A stretch of DNA of 44,773 nucleotides from CAYUWH01 sp964448615 (GCA_964448615.1 CAYUWH010000008.1:1-44773), one strand, 5' to 3'. Shown: positions 6,426-14,415, counted from the stretch's first letter. Numbers and translations are program-made. The notes: generated from the letters alone by a model not told the origin.

Positions 6426-8957
6426 ATGATTCCGCGCGCGCATAAACAGGCCTCCGAAACCCAGAAAAAGCGCCATTTGATCAGAAGAATGGTGTTTGTG
6501 CACAGCTTCCTAGGTTTGTGCTTGTTGCTTCTGGTTGCGCGCTTGATCGAGCTGCAAGTTATTGACAGAAAAGAATATCATGCCTTGGCGCAAGATATGC
6601 ACTTCGGCGGAACGCGTTTGCCCGCACAGCGTGGACAAATCCTCGCGACCAATAGCAAGACCGGCGAAACCGTCATCCTCGCTACCAACACGACACTTGA
6701 TTTATTGTACGTTGATCCATTGATTCTTGATGATCCTTCCGGCATCGCGGAGCTGCTCGCGGATACGCTGCTGACCGAGGACTATCACCAAGCATGCATC
6801 TTGGGATTGGACACATGTCCGCGTGAATTGATCAATTTCTATGCTGCGGCATTCGATCCTTTGACATTTGCGCGAAAAGCGGCATCGGGAGCGTTGTTTG
6901 AACCGTTGCCGGATGTATTGCCGACCGGTCCTGCTCCCGGCGGGCACATGCCGGACATCACCGAGATGCGGCGCATGTTTGCGCGCGATATCGAGAGCCG
7001 CGTTTCCAAGAAACGCGTGACGTTTGTGCCGCTCAAATACAGCGCGACAAAAGTTCAAATGAACCTCGTCAAAGAATTGAATGCGCTTGGCATTTACATC
7101 GGATGGGATCAGAAGTTGATCTATGCAAATCCCGAAGAAGTGAACCAGTCATCCGTTGCCACGCTTTCAAAGAAGCTTGCCGAAATTTTGCAGCTTGATG
7201 CGGATACATTGAAAAACTCCATGCGCACGCGCCCACTGCGGTATGTCTCCATCATGCGGCGGCTGCCTCCGGCATTATCTCTCAAAATCAAAGAGTTGCA
7301 GTTGCAGTCGTTGGAAGAGACCAGCAAGCGCCGCTCCGAAGCCGCCACCCGCGAGGTTGCGGAAAAAATCACGGATCCCCTGCGCTCGCTCGCGCTGCTG
7401 CCGGAACACTGGCGCTACTATCCGGATGGGAGCATCGCATCGCAGATCGTCGGTTTTCTGAACACCAATCAAGACGCACAGTATGGTGTGGAGCGCACGT
7501 TCGATTCGCAGTTGCGTGGGCAAGAAGGACTGATCAGCACCGTCAGTGATCCGCATGGCGGACAAATTCTCACTTCCGAGCAGCGGATCGTCGATGCGAA
7601 GGATGGCGACACCGTGGTCCTGACGATCGACCCGTTCATCCAGAAAAAGGTGGAAGAAATTCTTGAGCGCACGCTGAAGCAGTACGATGCGGAGAGTGCG
7701 CAGGCGATCATTATGGACCCCTATACGGGTCGTATTTTGGCAATGGTGAATGCCCCGTTGTTTGAGCGTAACAGTTATGCCGACGTGTTCAAGAAGGAGC
7801 CGATTGCCATTCCGCCGGAAAAGGAAAGCGGCATCGTCGTCGAGGTGTTTCATCCCGAAAACAACGCGCGTATTGTGAAAGCATACTTCCGCGATGTGTT
7901 TGATGTCGAAGGCCGGAAGAATCTTTCGGAAAAAACCCAGGAAGCGCTCGCGGAAGTGGAGCAGCTCTACGATCTCAGAGATCTCGCGCGTTACTACCTT
8001 TACATTGGACAGAATTCACGCAAGGAAGTGTTCCCGACAAACATTCCCGGCGTCTGGCTCAAATTCAAAAACAATATCGGCGTCGGTGCGTATTTGAATC
8101 GCACGATCCAACAAATTTACGAACCGGGATCCGTTATGAAATCGGTGACGATGGCGATTGCGATCGATCAGGGCGAAGTGGTGCCCGGGGACATTTACAA
8201 CGATACCGGTCCGGTGAAAGTCGACCGGTACGAAATCAAGAACGCCTTGCTCAAGTATTACGGCAACGTGACGATGACGAACTGCATCGAGTGGTCGATC
8301 AACACCTGCATGACGAGCATTTCCGAAAAACTCGGACGTCGTCTCTTCCGCCGCATGCTCGAGCGTTTCGGCTTCGGAAAAATCACCGGTATCGAGTTGG
8401 ATGACGAATTGCCGGGCGACATCATTCCCCTCTCGAACTGGAACGTCGCGCTGCTTGCAACCGCTTCGTTCGGACAAGGCATCTCCGTGACGCCGCTGCA
8501 GATGGTCGCCGCATGGACGCCGCTCGCGAACGGCGGAAAACTCATGAGGCCGACGGTGGTCGATCGCGTGATCCACAGTGATGGTACCGTCACGGTCAAT
8601 GAGCCGACGGTGGTCGATCAGGTGATTACGCCGCAAACGTCTCAGACCATTACCGCGATGCTTGTCAGTTCGGCGGATATCGGCTTCGCCACTGCGGGTA
8701 AGCCGAAGGGCTACAAAGTCGCTGGTAAAACGGGAACCTCCCAAATCGCCGGTCCCGGCGGACGTTACGAAGTGGGAACGGGGTCTACGATCGGTACGTA
8801 CATGGGGTATGCTCCGCCGGATCGTCCCAAATTCTTGATGCTGGTAAAATTCGATCGCTCCAAAGACGAATTCGGTTCCTATACTGCCGGTCCGGTCTTC
8901 AAGGAAATCTCGTCGTTCCTCTTCCAGTATTATGGCATCCCGCCGGATGAGAAATAG
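6426..8957 (+). CDS. class B penicillin-binding protein (FtsI/PBP2 type)
   Basis: Cross-links peptidoglycan on the outer face of the membrane. About 843 residues: basic N-terminus, one membrane segment (about 25-45), a long non-catalytic pedestal domain, then the transpeptidase domain. Catalytic motifs are visible: SVMK in YEPGSVMKS (about 570), SIN in WSINTC (about 625) and KTGT (about 770). An insert of about 90 residues, charged and partly helical, separates the MVNAPLF segment from the SxxK region. No transglycosylase domain. FtsI (septum) and PBP2 (elongation) cannot be separated; no PASTA domain is present. The start at 6426 follows a TGCTATCGT extended -10 at 6389-6397; GTG at 6396 is an alternative but would overlap that box. 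No SD. Confidence 0.9.
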   Translation: MIPRAHKQASETQKKRHLIRRMVFVHSFLGLCLLLLVARLIELQVIDRKEYHALAQDMHFGGTRLPAQRGQILATNSKTGETVILATNTTLDLLYVDPLILDDPSGIAELLADTLLTEDYHQACILGLDTCPRELINFYAAAFDPLTFARKAASGALFEPLPDVLPTGPAPGGHMPDITEMRRMFARDIESRVSKKRVTFVPLKYSATKVQMNLVKELNALGIYIGWDQKLIYANPEEVNQSSVATLSKKLAEILQLDADTLKNSMRTRPLRYVSIMRRLPPALSLKIKELQLQSLEETSKRRSEAATREVAEKITDPLRSLALLPEHWRYYPDGSIASQIVGFLNTNQDAQYGVERTFDSQLRGQEGLISTVSDPHGGQILTSEQRIVDAKDGDTVVLTIDPFIQKKVEEILERTLKQYDAESAQAIIMDPYTGRILAMVNAPLFERNSYADVFKKEPIAIPPEKESGIVVEVFHPENNARIVKAYFRDVFDVEGRKNLSEKTQEALAEVEQLYDLRDLARYYLYIGQNSRKEVFPTNIPGVWLKFKNNIGVGAYLNRTIQQIYEPGSVMKSVTMAIAIDQGEVVPGDIYNDTGPVKVDRYEIKNALLKYYGNVTMTNCIEWSINTCMTSISEKLGRRLFRRMLERFGFGKITGIELDDELPGDIIPLSNWNVALLATASFGQGISVTPLQMVAAWTPLANGGKLMRPTVVDRVIHSDGTVTVNEPTVVDQVITPQTSQTITAMLVSSADIGFATAGKPKGYKVAGKTGTSQIAGPGGRYEVGTGSTIGTYMGYAPPDRPKFLMLVKFDRSKDEFGSYTAGPVFKEISSFLFQYYGIPPDEK

Positions 8958-8987
8958 TGTGTAATGTTGATCGCCGTTTCGAAAAAC

Positions 8988-9009
8988 GGACGCCCCGCAA
9001 AGGGCGTCC
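8988..9009 (-). terminator. terminator between convergent genes
   Basis: Perfect 8-bp stem GGACGCCC / GGGCGTCC with loop CGCAAA. The T-run follows on the minus strand, so it mainly serves the 9017-9334 gene. The plus side is followed by a weaker T/G-rich stretch and may also stop the PBP transcript. Confidence 0.75.
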
Positions 9010-9016
9010 TGTGTTG

Positions 9017-9334
9017 TTATCGCTTCTCGATCATGAGAGTGAGCGAGTAATGTCGCACACCATCCATATTTGCGGAGCATCCAATGATCCGAAATTCGGG
9101 ATGGTTCTTCTTCCATTGGTCTGCCGCGTCCAGCACGCATGCCGGAATGTCCGATGCAGTGCCGCTGGAGCTATGCAGATGGAAGATGACGAACGAATCA
9201 TTCTGTGCGATGTGCACTTTTTCGCCGCGCCATACGCCGTGTTCGTCCTTGTATGGGCCGCTGCAGCCAACAAAAGCCAGAACCATCACCAGCAGAAACG
9301 ACAGAAAGGCGAACACATGAACACTCTTCAACAT
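9017..9334 (-). CDS. small lipoprotein, function unknown
   Basis: A 105-residue protein with a lipoprotein signal: hydrophobic segment (residues 5-20) and lipobox AFVGC with Cys at about 22. It should be lipid-anchored on the outer face of the membrane. The mature part is short and polar, with a second Cys (IIGCSAN) and a C-terminal beta-like end (HYSLTLMIEKR). No family is recognised. The start at 9334 is preferred over 9400 because it begins directly at the signal peptide and has GAGGAAG about 6 nt upstream, one of only three clear SD sites in the window. It converges on the PBP gene and shares the terminator between them. Confidence 0.65.
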   Translation of the reverse strand: MLKSVHVFAFLSFLLVMVLAFVGCSGPYKDEHGVWRGEKVHIAQNDSFVIFHLHSSSGTASDIPACVLDAADQWKKNHPEFRIIGCSANMDGVRHYSLTLMIEKR

Positions 9335-9358
9335 GGCATCTTCCTCTGAGTTGTGAAA

Positions 9359-9387
9359 CAACACAAAAACATTATTGATTAAATGCC
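9359..9387. repeat. AT-rich box of the composite intergenic repeat, copy 1
   Basis: CAACACAAAAACATTATTG followed by ATTAAATG. Closely similar boxes occur at 10264-10290 and 25034-25059. Here it lies about 70 nt before a GTAG-type palindrome. Confidence 0.45.
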
Positions 9388-9430
9388 ATGATTTGTCCAT
9401 ACCCTGCGTTATGGATGGTATTGAACACGT

Positions 9431-9463
9431 GTGTAGGGGCGTGCGAATCGCACGCCCCTACAC
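9431..9463. repeat. REP-like palindrome copy 1
   Basis: Two perfect 16-base arms around a single A; the left arm reads GTGTAGGGGCGTGCGA. It is preceded by ACACGT and followed by CGGTTGG, as is copy 2. The GTAG at the foot of the hairpin resembles REP elements mobilised by RAYT transposases, but no such gene is in this window. Confidence 0.75.
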
Positions 9464-9533
9464 GGTTGGATTTGTGATCATTTACGATCACGTCGTGGTG
9501 AACATTGTGTGAAATGGGTGGTTTGTGACACGT

Positions 9534-9565
9534 GTGTAGGGGTTCCGCATGCGGAACCCCTACAC
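9534..9565. repeat. REP-like palindrome copy 2
   Basis: A perfect 32-base palindrome with left arm GTGTAGGGGTTCCGCA. Same ACACGT and CGGTTGG flanks as copy 1 but a different inner stem. Together with copy 1 and the AT-rich box it fills most of the long gap 9335-9700, in which I see no gene. Confidence 0.75.
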
Positions 9566-9711
9566 GGTTGGTGTCATCACACATCAGGACATTCATCGAT
9601 AGTGTTCATTGTCCTCGCCCTAGATTGATGATGAATGATGAATTATTTGGAATGATGATGATGAAAATTTCTGTTTGGACAATATCCACATGAGCATTCT
9701 TACAGGTGTCA

Positions 9712-9740
9712 TTGAGTCCGAGTCCTGAGCGTGCTAGAGT
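9712..9740 (+). promoter_or_regulatory. promoter of the 9880 gene
   Basis: TTGAGT (9712-9717), 17-nt spacer, TAGAGT (9735-9740). It implies a leader of about 130 nt (9748-9879), unusually long for this window. Confidence 0.4.
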
Positions 9741-9879
9741 CTGCGCCGCTCTTTTTTACACCAGATCACTTCCTACTTTTCCTCTTTCCGACGTACGGGG
9801 GAGGGATGAGTCGCCTGATACGCGGCCCTTCTCTTCGCCTCGTACACGAGACGAAAGAGGATGCCGTGGGAGGAGCAGC

Positions 9880-10215
9880 ATGGTCATTGATTTTGGGAAG
9901 CAGAAGATCCGCATTGATGCGGATCCGCAGGAGGGGCGGTTTGTCATCTTCACGGAGGATGAGTCGTTATCACTGACTGTCATGCCCGGTGAGGTGGTGA
10001 TCCTTCATACCTACGGGATCACTGCCGGTGTGGGCTGGGCATCCTCGCAGACGGACCCAAACGTGGGCGCACACGCCAGCCTCACCGTACTGCCCTGCCC
10101 GCCAGACTGGCTAGTCCTGTACTCGAGGTCGGGCATCTGGTTCTGCCAGCGAGCACGACCAGTCAAGAACCCTGAGCCTTTCCCCGGGCATATCCCGCCA
10201 CGACCGATGGGTTGA
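9880..10215 (+). CDS. orphan hypothetical protein
   Basis: A 111-residue protein not recognised. The first half looks like beta strands (FGKQKIRIDADPQEGRF, then SLSLTVMPGEVVIL); the second half is rich in Pro, Trp and Cys and ends in a basic proline tail. There is no signal peptide or membrane segment. The frame is open back to 9706, but the ATG at 9880 is chosen because GGGAGGAG lies 3-6 nt before it, the strongest SD in the window. It is flanked on both sides by REP-like palindromes and converges on glmS, so it may be a later arrival. It could also be a chance frame. Confidence 0.45.
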   Translation: MVIDFGKQKIRIDADPQEGRFVIFTEDESLSLTVMPGEVVILHTYGITAGVGWASSQTDPNVGAHASLTVLPCPPDWLVLYSRSGIWFCQRARPVKNPEPFPGHIPPRPMG

Positions 10216-10225
10216 GACCACGGCA

Positions 10226-10250
10226 AGGGGCGTGCGATTCGCACGCCCCT
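10226..10250. repeat. REP-like palindrome copy 3
   Basis: Arms AGGGGCGTGCGA and TCGCACGCCCCT around one T, the same inner stem as copy 1. It is followed by ACACGATTAATGTCATCACA, which matches the flank of copy 2 in part. It lies between two convergent genes and may serve as a transcription stop for both. Confidence 0.7.
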
Positions 10251-10263
10251 ACACGATTAATGT

Positions 10264-10290
10264 CATCACAAAAACAATTGATTGAATGTA
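10264..10290. repeat. AT-rich box of the composite intergenic repeat, copy 2
   Basis: CATCACAAAAACAATTGATT followed by GAATG, similar to 9359-9387 and 25034-25059. Here it comes after, not before, the palindrome. Confidence 0.4.
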
Positions 10291-10314
10291 TTCATCGCAT
10301 CGTGACAACGTTAA

Positions 10315-12105
10315 TTATTTCACTGTCACGCTCTTCGCCAAATTCCGTGGCATATCCGGATCCTTTCCGCGTTGCACTGCGAGGTAATACGCAAGAACCT
10401 GGATCGGGATGATGTTCGCAATGGCCTGAGCAGGACCGGCCTCCGGTACCTTCAGCCATTCATCAAAGGCTTCATTATTTTCTGGTGAGACGCCGATCAC
10501 GAACGCACCGCGGGCACGCAGCTGCATGGCATTCGAGATGATATCGGGGAAGACTTCATCCATTCCCGCGAGCACGATGCACGGCGTGTCTTTCTCAATA
10601 AGCGCGAGCGGTCCGTGCTTCAATTCTCCTCCCGCAAATCCTTCGGCATGAATATAACTGACTTCCTGCAATTTGATCGCGCTTTCGAGGGCCATCGGAT
10701 AGTTCCAGCTACGTCCGATGATGTAGAGGTTTTCCTCTTTTTTAATGCGATCAGCAAGATCCTTAATGCGCTCCACGTAGCGCGGGTTCAACATGTCGTT
10801 GATCGAGGAGGCGGTTTCGAGGAGCAGTTTTTTTCCTTCCGCCAATTTTCCGACGAGTGCGTGTGCGACCAGCATCAGTACCGCGAGTTGTCCAGTCAGT
10901 GCTTTGGTCGAAGCGACTGCGCGTTCGGGTCCGGCGTTGATGTGTAGCGTGTAATCCGCGGCGCGTTCGATGGAAGAACCGACGACGTTTACAATCGCGA
11001 GGACTTTGGCGCCTTTGCTCTTTGCGACGTTGATCGCTTCCAAGACGTCGGCAGTCTCTCCGCTCTGGCTCACGACAATAAGGAGGCTCTCAGGTTTGAG
11101 GAAGCGATGATACAACTTGAACTCGCTCGCATGCGTGACATTCACGTGCTTGCCTGCAACCACACTGAAGAAGTGCTCGCCCGCCATACACGCTTTGTGC
11201 GCGGTGCCGCAGCCGACGAGGAATGTTCCTTGTGCTTCGCGGATCGCTTTCGCCACTGTTTCGATTTCTTCTTCATTCTGGTTCACCGCGCGCGCCACGC
11301 TCTCTTTCTGATCCATGATTTCCTTGAGCATGTAGTGCGCATAATCCCCTTTCTCCGCCTGTTCCGCGTTCCAGGTGATTTCGATCTCGCGCTTTTCACG
11401 CTCTTCCCCTGTTTCGATATCGGAGAAGATCACGCTCTTGCCGTCTGTTACCACCATCTCGCCGTCGTCCAAATACAGCACGGTGCGCGTCTGGTGCATG
11501 AAGGCGGGTGTATCGGAAGCGACATAGTAACCCGTGATCTGTCCGTCCTTGCGTTCGACACCCACGATGAGCGGCGAACCCGTGCGTGCCGCGACGATCG
11601 TTTGGGAGAGCGTGTGCACCGCGAGAATCGCGTAGCGTCCGGTGAAGCGCTGACAGGCCAGGCGCACTGCGTGTGCGAAGTCGCCGGTCTGTTTCATATA
11701 TTCTTCAATCAAGTGCGGTGCGATCTCGGTATCCGTCTCTGAGAGGAACACATGTCCTTTCGCCTTTAATTCATCGCGGAGCTCCTGATAGTTTTCAAAG
11801 ATGCCGTTCTGCACGACCGCGATCGTTTTTTCTTCATTCAGATGCGGATGCGCATTGCTTACGGTGACACCGCCGTGCGTGGCCCAACGCGTGTGCCCGA
11901 TGCTCAGCGAACAGTGGTCGGTCAGGCTCTTGCCGTCGACGCCGCCGATCTTTCCGGTTTCCTTCTTGATGGCCAGGGCGCCGGCATCGTCTTTCCAGGC
12001 CACGCCCCACGAATCATAGCCACGGTATTCGAGGCTTTTGAGTCCTTCCACGGCCATCTCCGCGGCATCGTGTCTGAGGCCGACGTATCCGAAAATTCCG
12101 CACAT
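10315..12105 (-). CDS. glmS: glutamine-fructose-6-phosphate aminotransferase (isomerizing)
   Basis: Makes glucosamine-6-phosphate from fructose-6-phosphate and glutamine, the first step toward UDP-GlcNAc for peptidoglycan and surface sugars. The 596-residue protein starts MCGIFGYVG, exposing the catalytic Cys after Met removal, followed by a class II glutaminase domain with RWATHG (about residue 73) and two SIS sugar-isomerase domains (SQSGETADV, STKALTGQ). It ends with the family tail PRNLAKSVTV. Length is normal. An upstream in-frame extension to 12501 is not used. The promoter is textbook and leaderless: TTGACC, 16-nt spacer, TACAAT, 7 nt to ATG. No glmS ribozyme fits such a leaderless mRNA. 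Divergent from rpsT. Confidence 0.97.
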   Translation of the reverse strand: MCGIFGYVGLRHDAAEMAVEGLKSLEYRGYDSWGVAWKDDAGALAIKKETGKIGGVDGKSLTDHCSLSIGHTRWATHGGVTVSNAHPHLNEEKTIAVVQNGIFENYQELRDELKAKGHVFLSETDTEIAPHLIEEYMKQTGDFAHAVRLACQRFTGRYAILAVHTLSQTIVAARTGSPLIVGVERKDGQITGYYVASDTPAFMHQTRTVLYLDDGEMVVTDGKSVIFSDIETGEEREKREIEITWNAEQAEKGDYAHYMLKEIMDQKESVARAVNQNEEEIETVAKAIREAQGTFLVGCGTAHKACMAGEHFFSVVAGKHVNVTHASEFKLYHRFLKPESLLIVVSQSGETADVLEAINVAKSKGAKVLAIVNVVGSSIERAADYTLHINAGPERAVASTKALTGQLAVLMLVAHALVGKLAEGKKLLLETASSINDMLNPRYVERIKDLADRIKKEENLYIIGRSWNYPMALESAIKLQEVSYIHAEGFAGGELKHGPLALIEKDTPCIVLAGMDEVFPDIISNAMQLRARGAFVIGVSPENNEAFDEWLKVPEAGPAQAIANIIPIQVLAYYLAVQRGKDPDMPRNLAKSVTVK

Positions 12106-12112
12106 GTGGGGT

Positions 12113-12140
12113 ATTGTAGAGAACGAGAGCGGGGGGTCAA
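12113..12140 (-). promoter_or_regulatory. promoter of glmS (leaderless)
   Basis: Minus strand TTGACC (12135-12140), 16-nt spacer, TACAAT (12113-12118), 7 nt to the ATG at 12105. Confidence 0.75.
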
Positions 12141-12159
12141 TGGTTCTCGCTTGAAGAAG

Positions 12160-12221
12160 CCGAAGAAACCGAGGAGTCCGAGGAACTGCTACCATCTCGT
12201 CGGTATCCTCGGCTTCTTCGG
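12160..12221. repeat. inverted repeat between the glmS and rpsT promoters
   Basis: Arms CCGAAGAAACCGAGGA (12160-12175) and TCCTCGGCTTCTTCGG (12206-12221), one mismatch. Further loose GAAGAA/TTCTTC words extend both sides. It separates two divergent promoters and could insulate them or bind a protein. Confidence 0.6.
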
Positions 12222-12242
12222 GCTCCTTGGCATCTTCTTCTC

Positions 12243-12271
12243 TTGACGCTCTAGCGACTTTCACGTACCTT
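12243..12271 (+). promoter_or_regulatory. promoter of rpsT
   Basis: TTGACG (12243-12248), 17-nt spacer, TACCTT (12266-12271). The predicted leader of about 20 nt is pyrimidine-rich (CGCCTCCCTTTTCCT before ATG) and has no SD. Confidence 0.65.
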
Positions 12272-12297
12272 CCCTGCACTTTCGCCTCCCTTTTCCT

Positions 12298-12561
12298 ATG
12301 CCGTTGACCCAGTCCGCCATCAAGAGATCCCGCCAGAACGCCGTGCGTAACGCACGTCTTCAGCCGTATAAAACAATGATGAAAACGGTTCTGCGCAAAT
12401 TTCAGGAGGCTGCAAAGGCTGGCAAAAAGGAGGAAATGAGCAAAATGCTCCCACAGGCATACAAGGCCATCGACACGGCTACCAAAAAAGGACTGATCCA
12501 CCAGAAGAACGCCTCCCGCAAGAAGTCGTTGCTGGCCAGAACGCTGGCAGCGGCGAAGTGA
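12298..12561 (+). CDS. rpsT: 30S ribosomal protein bS20
   Basis: Binds 16S rRNA in the body of the small subunit. The 87-residue, strongly basic and all-helical protein has the family pattern: SAIKRSRQNAVRNARL near the start and LIHQKNASRKKSLLARTL at the end. Length matches bS20. It has its own promoter and a short CU-rich leader without an SD, and no other ribosomal protein beside it, which is normal for this gene. It is divergent from glmS; ruvX follows in the same direction after an AT-rich inverted repeat. Confidence 0.95.
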   Translation: MPLTQSAIKRSRQNAVRNARLQPYKTMMKTVLRKFQEAAKAGKKEEMSKMLPQAYKAIDTATKKGLIHQKNASRKKSLLARTLAAAK

Positions 12562-12562
12562 G

Positions 12563-12636
12563 TATTTTGTATAGAGTATTTAGTATTACCAGAGATATGG
12601 GTTTGCTAAATGCCTAATACTCAATACTTTATACTT
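12563..12636. repeat. AT-rich word-repeat inverted repeat between rpsT and ruvX
   Basis: The left part has loose copies of AGTAT (GTATAGAGTATTTAGTATTA) and the right part is close to its reverse complement (TAATACTCAATACTTTATAC). The right arm also supplies the TATACT box nearest to ruvX. It could form a long imperfect hairpin. Confidence 0.55.
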
Positions 12637-12638
12637 CC

Positions 12639-13010
12639 ATGCGAATCCTTGCACTCGACATCGGCCTTCGTCGTACAGGCGTGGCGTTTTGCGATGAAAC
12701 CAATGGTATTCCCTTCCCTCTCGACACTCTCCAGCATTCTTCCTTGGAGGAATTCGCCGAGTTGGTTGGCCGGCTTGTTTCGGAGCGTTCGATTGGGACC
12801 ATTCTCATCGGACTTCCGCTCCTCCCCTCGGGGGCTGAAGGAGAGCAATCAACCTCGGTTCGACAGTATGCGGCAGCTCTGGAATCGCTAGGCGTAGAGG
12901 TCGAATTCCTCGATGAGCGTTATACCACGCCACATTCGACGCTTGGTGATGGGGATGCTTTGGCTGCTTCGTCTATCCTCACGGTTTATCTTGATAGGAA
13001 GCATAGTTGA
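12639..13010 (+). CDS. ruvX: YqgF/RuvX-type pre-16S rRNA nuclease
   Basis: RNase H-fold nuclease that trims the 5' end of 16S rRNA; also called putative Holliday junction resolvase. The 123-residue protein has the first acidic motif LALDIGLRRTGVAFCD (residues 4-19), the strand TILIGLPL (about 54-61) and the DERYTT motif (about 92-97). It is slightly shorter than the usual 135-150 residues. TATACT at 12630-12635 is only 3 nt from the ATG, so the transcript start is uncertain. The TGA stop overlaps the -35 of the next promoter (TTGACA, 13007-13012). Confidence 0.85.
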   Translation: MRILALDIGLRRTGVAFCDETNGIPFPLDTLQHSSLEEFAELVGRLVSERSIGTILIGLPLLPSGAEGEQSTSVRQYAAALESLGVEVEFLDERYTTPHSTLGDGDALAASSILTVYLDRKHS

Positions 13011-13034
13011 CAAACTATAAAAATAGATTAAAGT
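13007..13034 (+). promoter_or_regulatory. promoter of the sigma4-HARE gene
   Basis: TTGACA (13007-13012), 16-nt spacer, TAAAGT (13029-13034). TATCTT at 13034-13039 is an alternative -10. The -35 overlaps the ruvX stop codon. Confidence 0.5.
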
Positions 13035-13040
13035 ATCTTA

Positions 13041-13264
13041 CTGATCCTTAGCAACATCGCTCGCTTTCGTGAGAGGGTTTCAGGCCCGATCCGAGAGATG
13101 TCTGCATGTCTCTGCCATAATGTGCGCACGAGGCTCAAAGGCAATTTTGCGACCAAACAATAGAGAGAGGTCTTCGTCCACGGAAACCACTAGAAGATCT
13201 TTTGCTCCTGTCAATGTTCTGGTACAACGAGGGATGTTCTTTCAATTCTTCTTTTCTGCTTTGT
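13041..13264 (+). promoter_or_regulatory. long structured leader of the sigma4-HARE gene
   Basis: About 224 nt between the predicted start and the ATG, by far the longest leader in the window. Visible hairpins are CTCGC/GTGAG, GAGAGATG/CATGTCTC and GGTCTTC/GAAGATC. The last 30 nt before the ATG are pyrimidine-rich. No known riboswitch is recognised. A 21-codon frame (13098-13163) is present but has no supporting signals. Confidence 0.35.
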
Positions 13265-14365
13265 ATGTCTGACCTCTCCACTACCCTACCTGCTCAGAAT
13301 ACCGCTGGCAGCGGCAAGCTTGCAGTGAACCTGCAATCTCTCCTCGATGACCTCTTCCTCGTCCTTACGGACAAAGAGGCCACCGTCATTAAGCGGCGGT
13401 TTGCCCTCCAGGGCCATCCGAAGCAAACACTCGAAAAAATTGGCAAGCATTTTAAAGTCACGCGCGAGCGTATTCGTCAAATCGAAGGCATTGCGCTTTC
13501 GAAGCTTCGCCGCACGGTCCGCACGACCAAGCTCAATGAAGTCAATGAACTGGCCAAGGCGATTTTGCGCATGAACGGAGGCGTGATGCGCGAAGATGAT
13601 CTGATTACGCAGTGCCTCAAGCGCACGCCGAATTCCACCGATTTGGATGGAGCCGTGCTCCGCTTGTCGTTCTCCATTGATACGGAAATGAATTCATCCG
13701 GCCACAGCGGTACCTTCGTACCGTTCTGGAGACTGGAGAGTTTGGCGATGGAAGATGTATCGCTGATTGTCGAGAGCATGGTCAAAATCTTGAAGAAGCG
13801 GAAGAGCTGTATGAAGAAGGAGGAGCTGATCTCTGCCGTCCAGGCCTTGAACTTGTTCAAGGATCGCATTCCGGGCAAGGAGCTCATCGCAAGCTGTATG
13901 GCGATCGATGAGCGTCTCCGCGAAATCGACGAAGGTTGGGGTTTGACAGAGTGGCGCTTCGTCCGTCCTCGTTCCATCCGCGACAAAGTCGAAATCATCC
14001 TCCGCAAGGCCGGAACGCCTCTCCACTTCATGGAGATCGCGAACCGTATTCGTGAGGCACATTTCGATCACAAGAACGTGACGGTCCAGGCCGTTCACAA
14101 CGAACTCATTCGCTATCCGCAGTTCGTCCTCGTCGGCCGCGGTCTCTACGCCCTGCGCGAGTGGGGGTATGAGCCTGGTACAGTTGCCGATGTCATTGAA
14201 GCCATCCTCAAGGAAAAGGGTCCTCTGTCCAAGAAGGAAATCATCGCCGAAGTCGCCAAGCAGCGTACGGTGAAGGTTGGCACGATCTCCCTCAACTTGC
14301 AGAAGATGCCCTACTTCGTCCGCGTTGGTCGCGCTGTCTACTCCTTCGACCAGGCGAAGAAGTAA
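13265..14365 (+). CDS. sigma region 4-like protein with HARE-HTH domain
   Basis: A 366-residue transcription-type protein. Residues about 30-90 match sigma-70 region 4: LTDKEATVIKRRFAL, a TLEKIGKHF stretch and the recognition helix VTRERIRQIEGIALSKLRR, nearly as in housekeeping RpoD. There is no sigma region 2 or 3, so it cannot melt promoters alone. The C-terminal part holds winged-helix segments of the HARE-HTH type (PLHFMEIANRIREAHF, then FVLVGRGLYALREWGY), as in the delta subunit of RNA polymerase, and a second similar copy at the end (LSKKEIIAEVAKQ and YFVRVGRAVYSF). It probably binds the polymerase flap or -35 DNA and modulates initiation; this is inference. The start MSDLST is chosen because the upstream frame is not protein-like. 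Confidence 0.8.
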   Translation: MSDLSTTLPAQNTAGSGKLAVNLQSLLDDLFLVLTDKEATVIKRRFALQGHPKQTLEKIGKHFKVTRERIRQIEGIALSKLRRTVRTTKLNEVNELAKAILRMNGGVMREDDLITQCLKRTPNSTDLDGAVLRLSFSIDTEMNSSGHSGTFVPFWRLESLAMEDVSLIVESMVKILKKRKSCMKKEELISAVQALNLFKDRIPGKELIASCMAIDERLREIDEGWGLTEWRFVRPRSIRDKVEIILRKAGTPLHFMEIANRIREAHFDHKNVTVQAVHNELIRYPQFVLVGRGLYALREWGYEPGTVADVIEAILKEKGPLSKKEIIAEVAKQRTVKVGTISLNLQKMPYFVRVGRAVYSFDQAKK

Positions 14366-14390
14366 GAGGATAAGTAATTTGTGAATTCCA

Positions 14391-14415
14391 AACCCCGCCC
14401 ATACGCGGGGTTTTT
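14391..14415 (+). terminator. terminator after the sigma4-HARE gene
   Basis: Stem CCCCG / CGGGG with a short loop, followed by TTTTTAT. Confidence 0.8.

Noticed and set aside
9431..10250. CRISPR-like array from the palindromes at 9431, 9534 and 10226
   Set aside because: Spacing is irregular, the units are palindromes rather than direct repeats with unique spacers, and no cas gene is present.
10315..12105. glmS ribozyme upstream of glmS
   Set aside because: The promoter places the transcript start at the ATG, leaving no room for a ribozyme, and none is seen upstream.
13098..13163. 21-codon upstream frame in the sigma4-HARE leader
   Set aside because: No SD, no -10 at the right distance, and an unremarkable peptide; a frame of this length is expected by chance.
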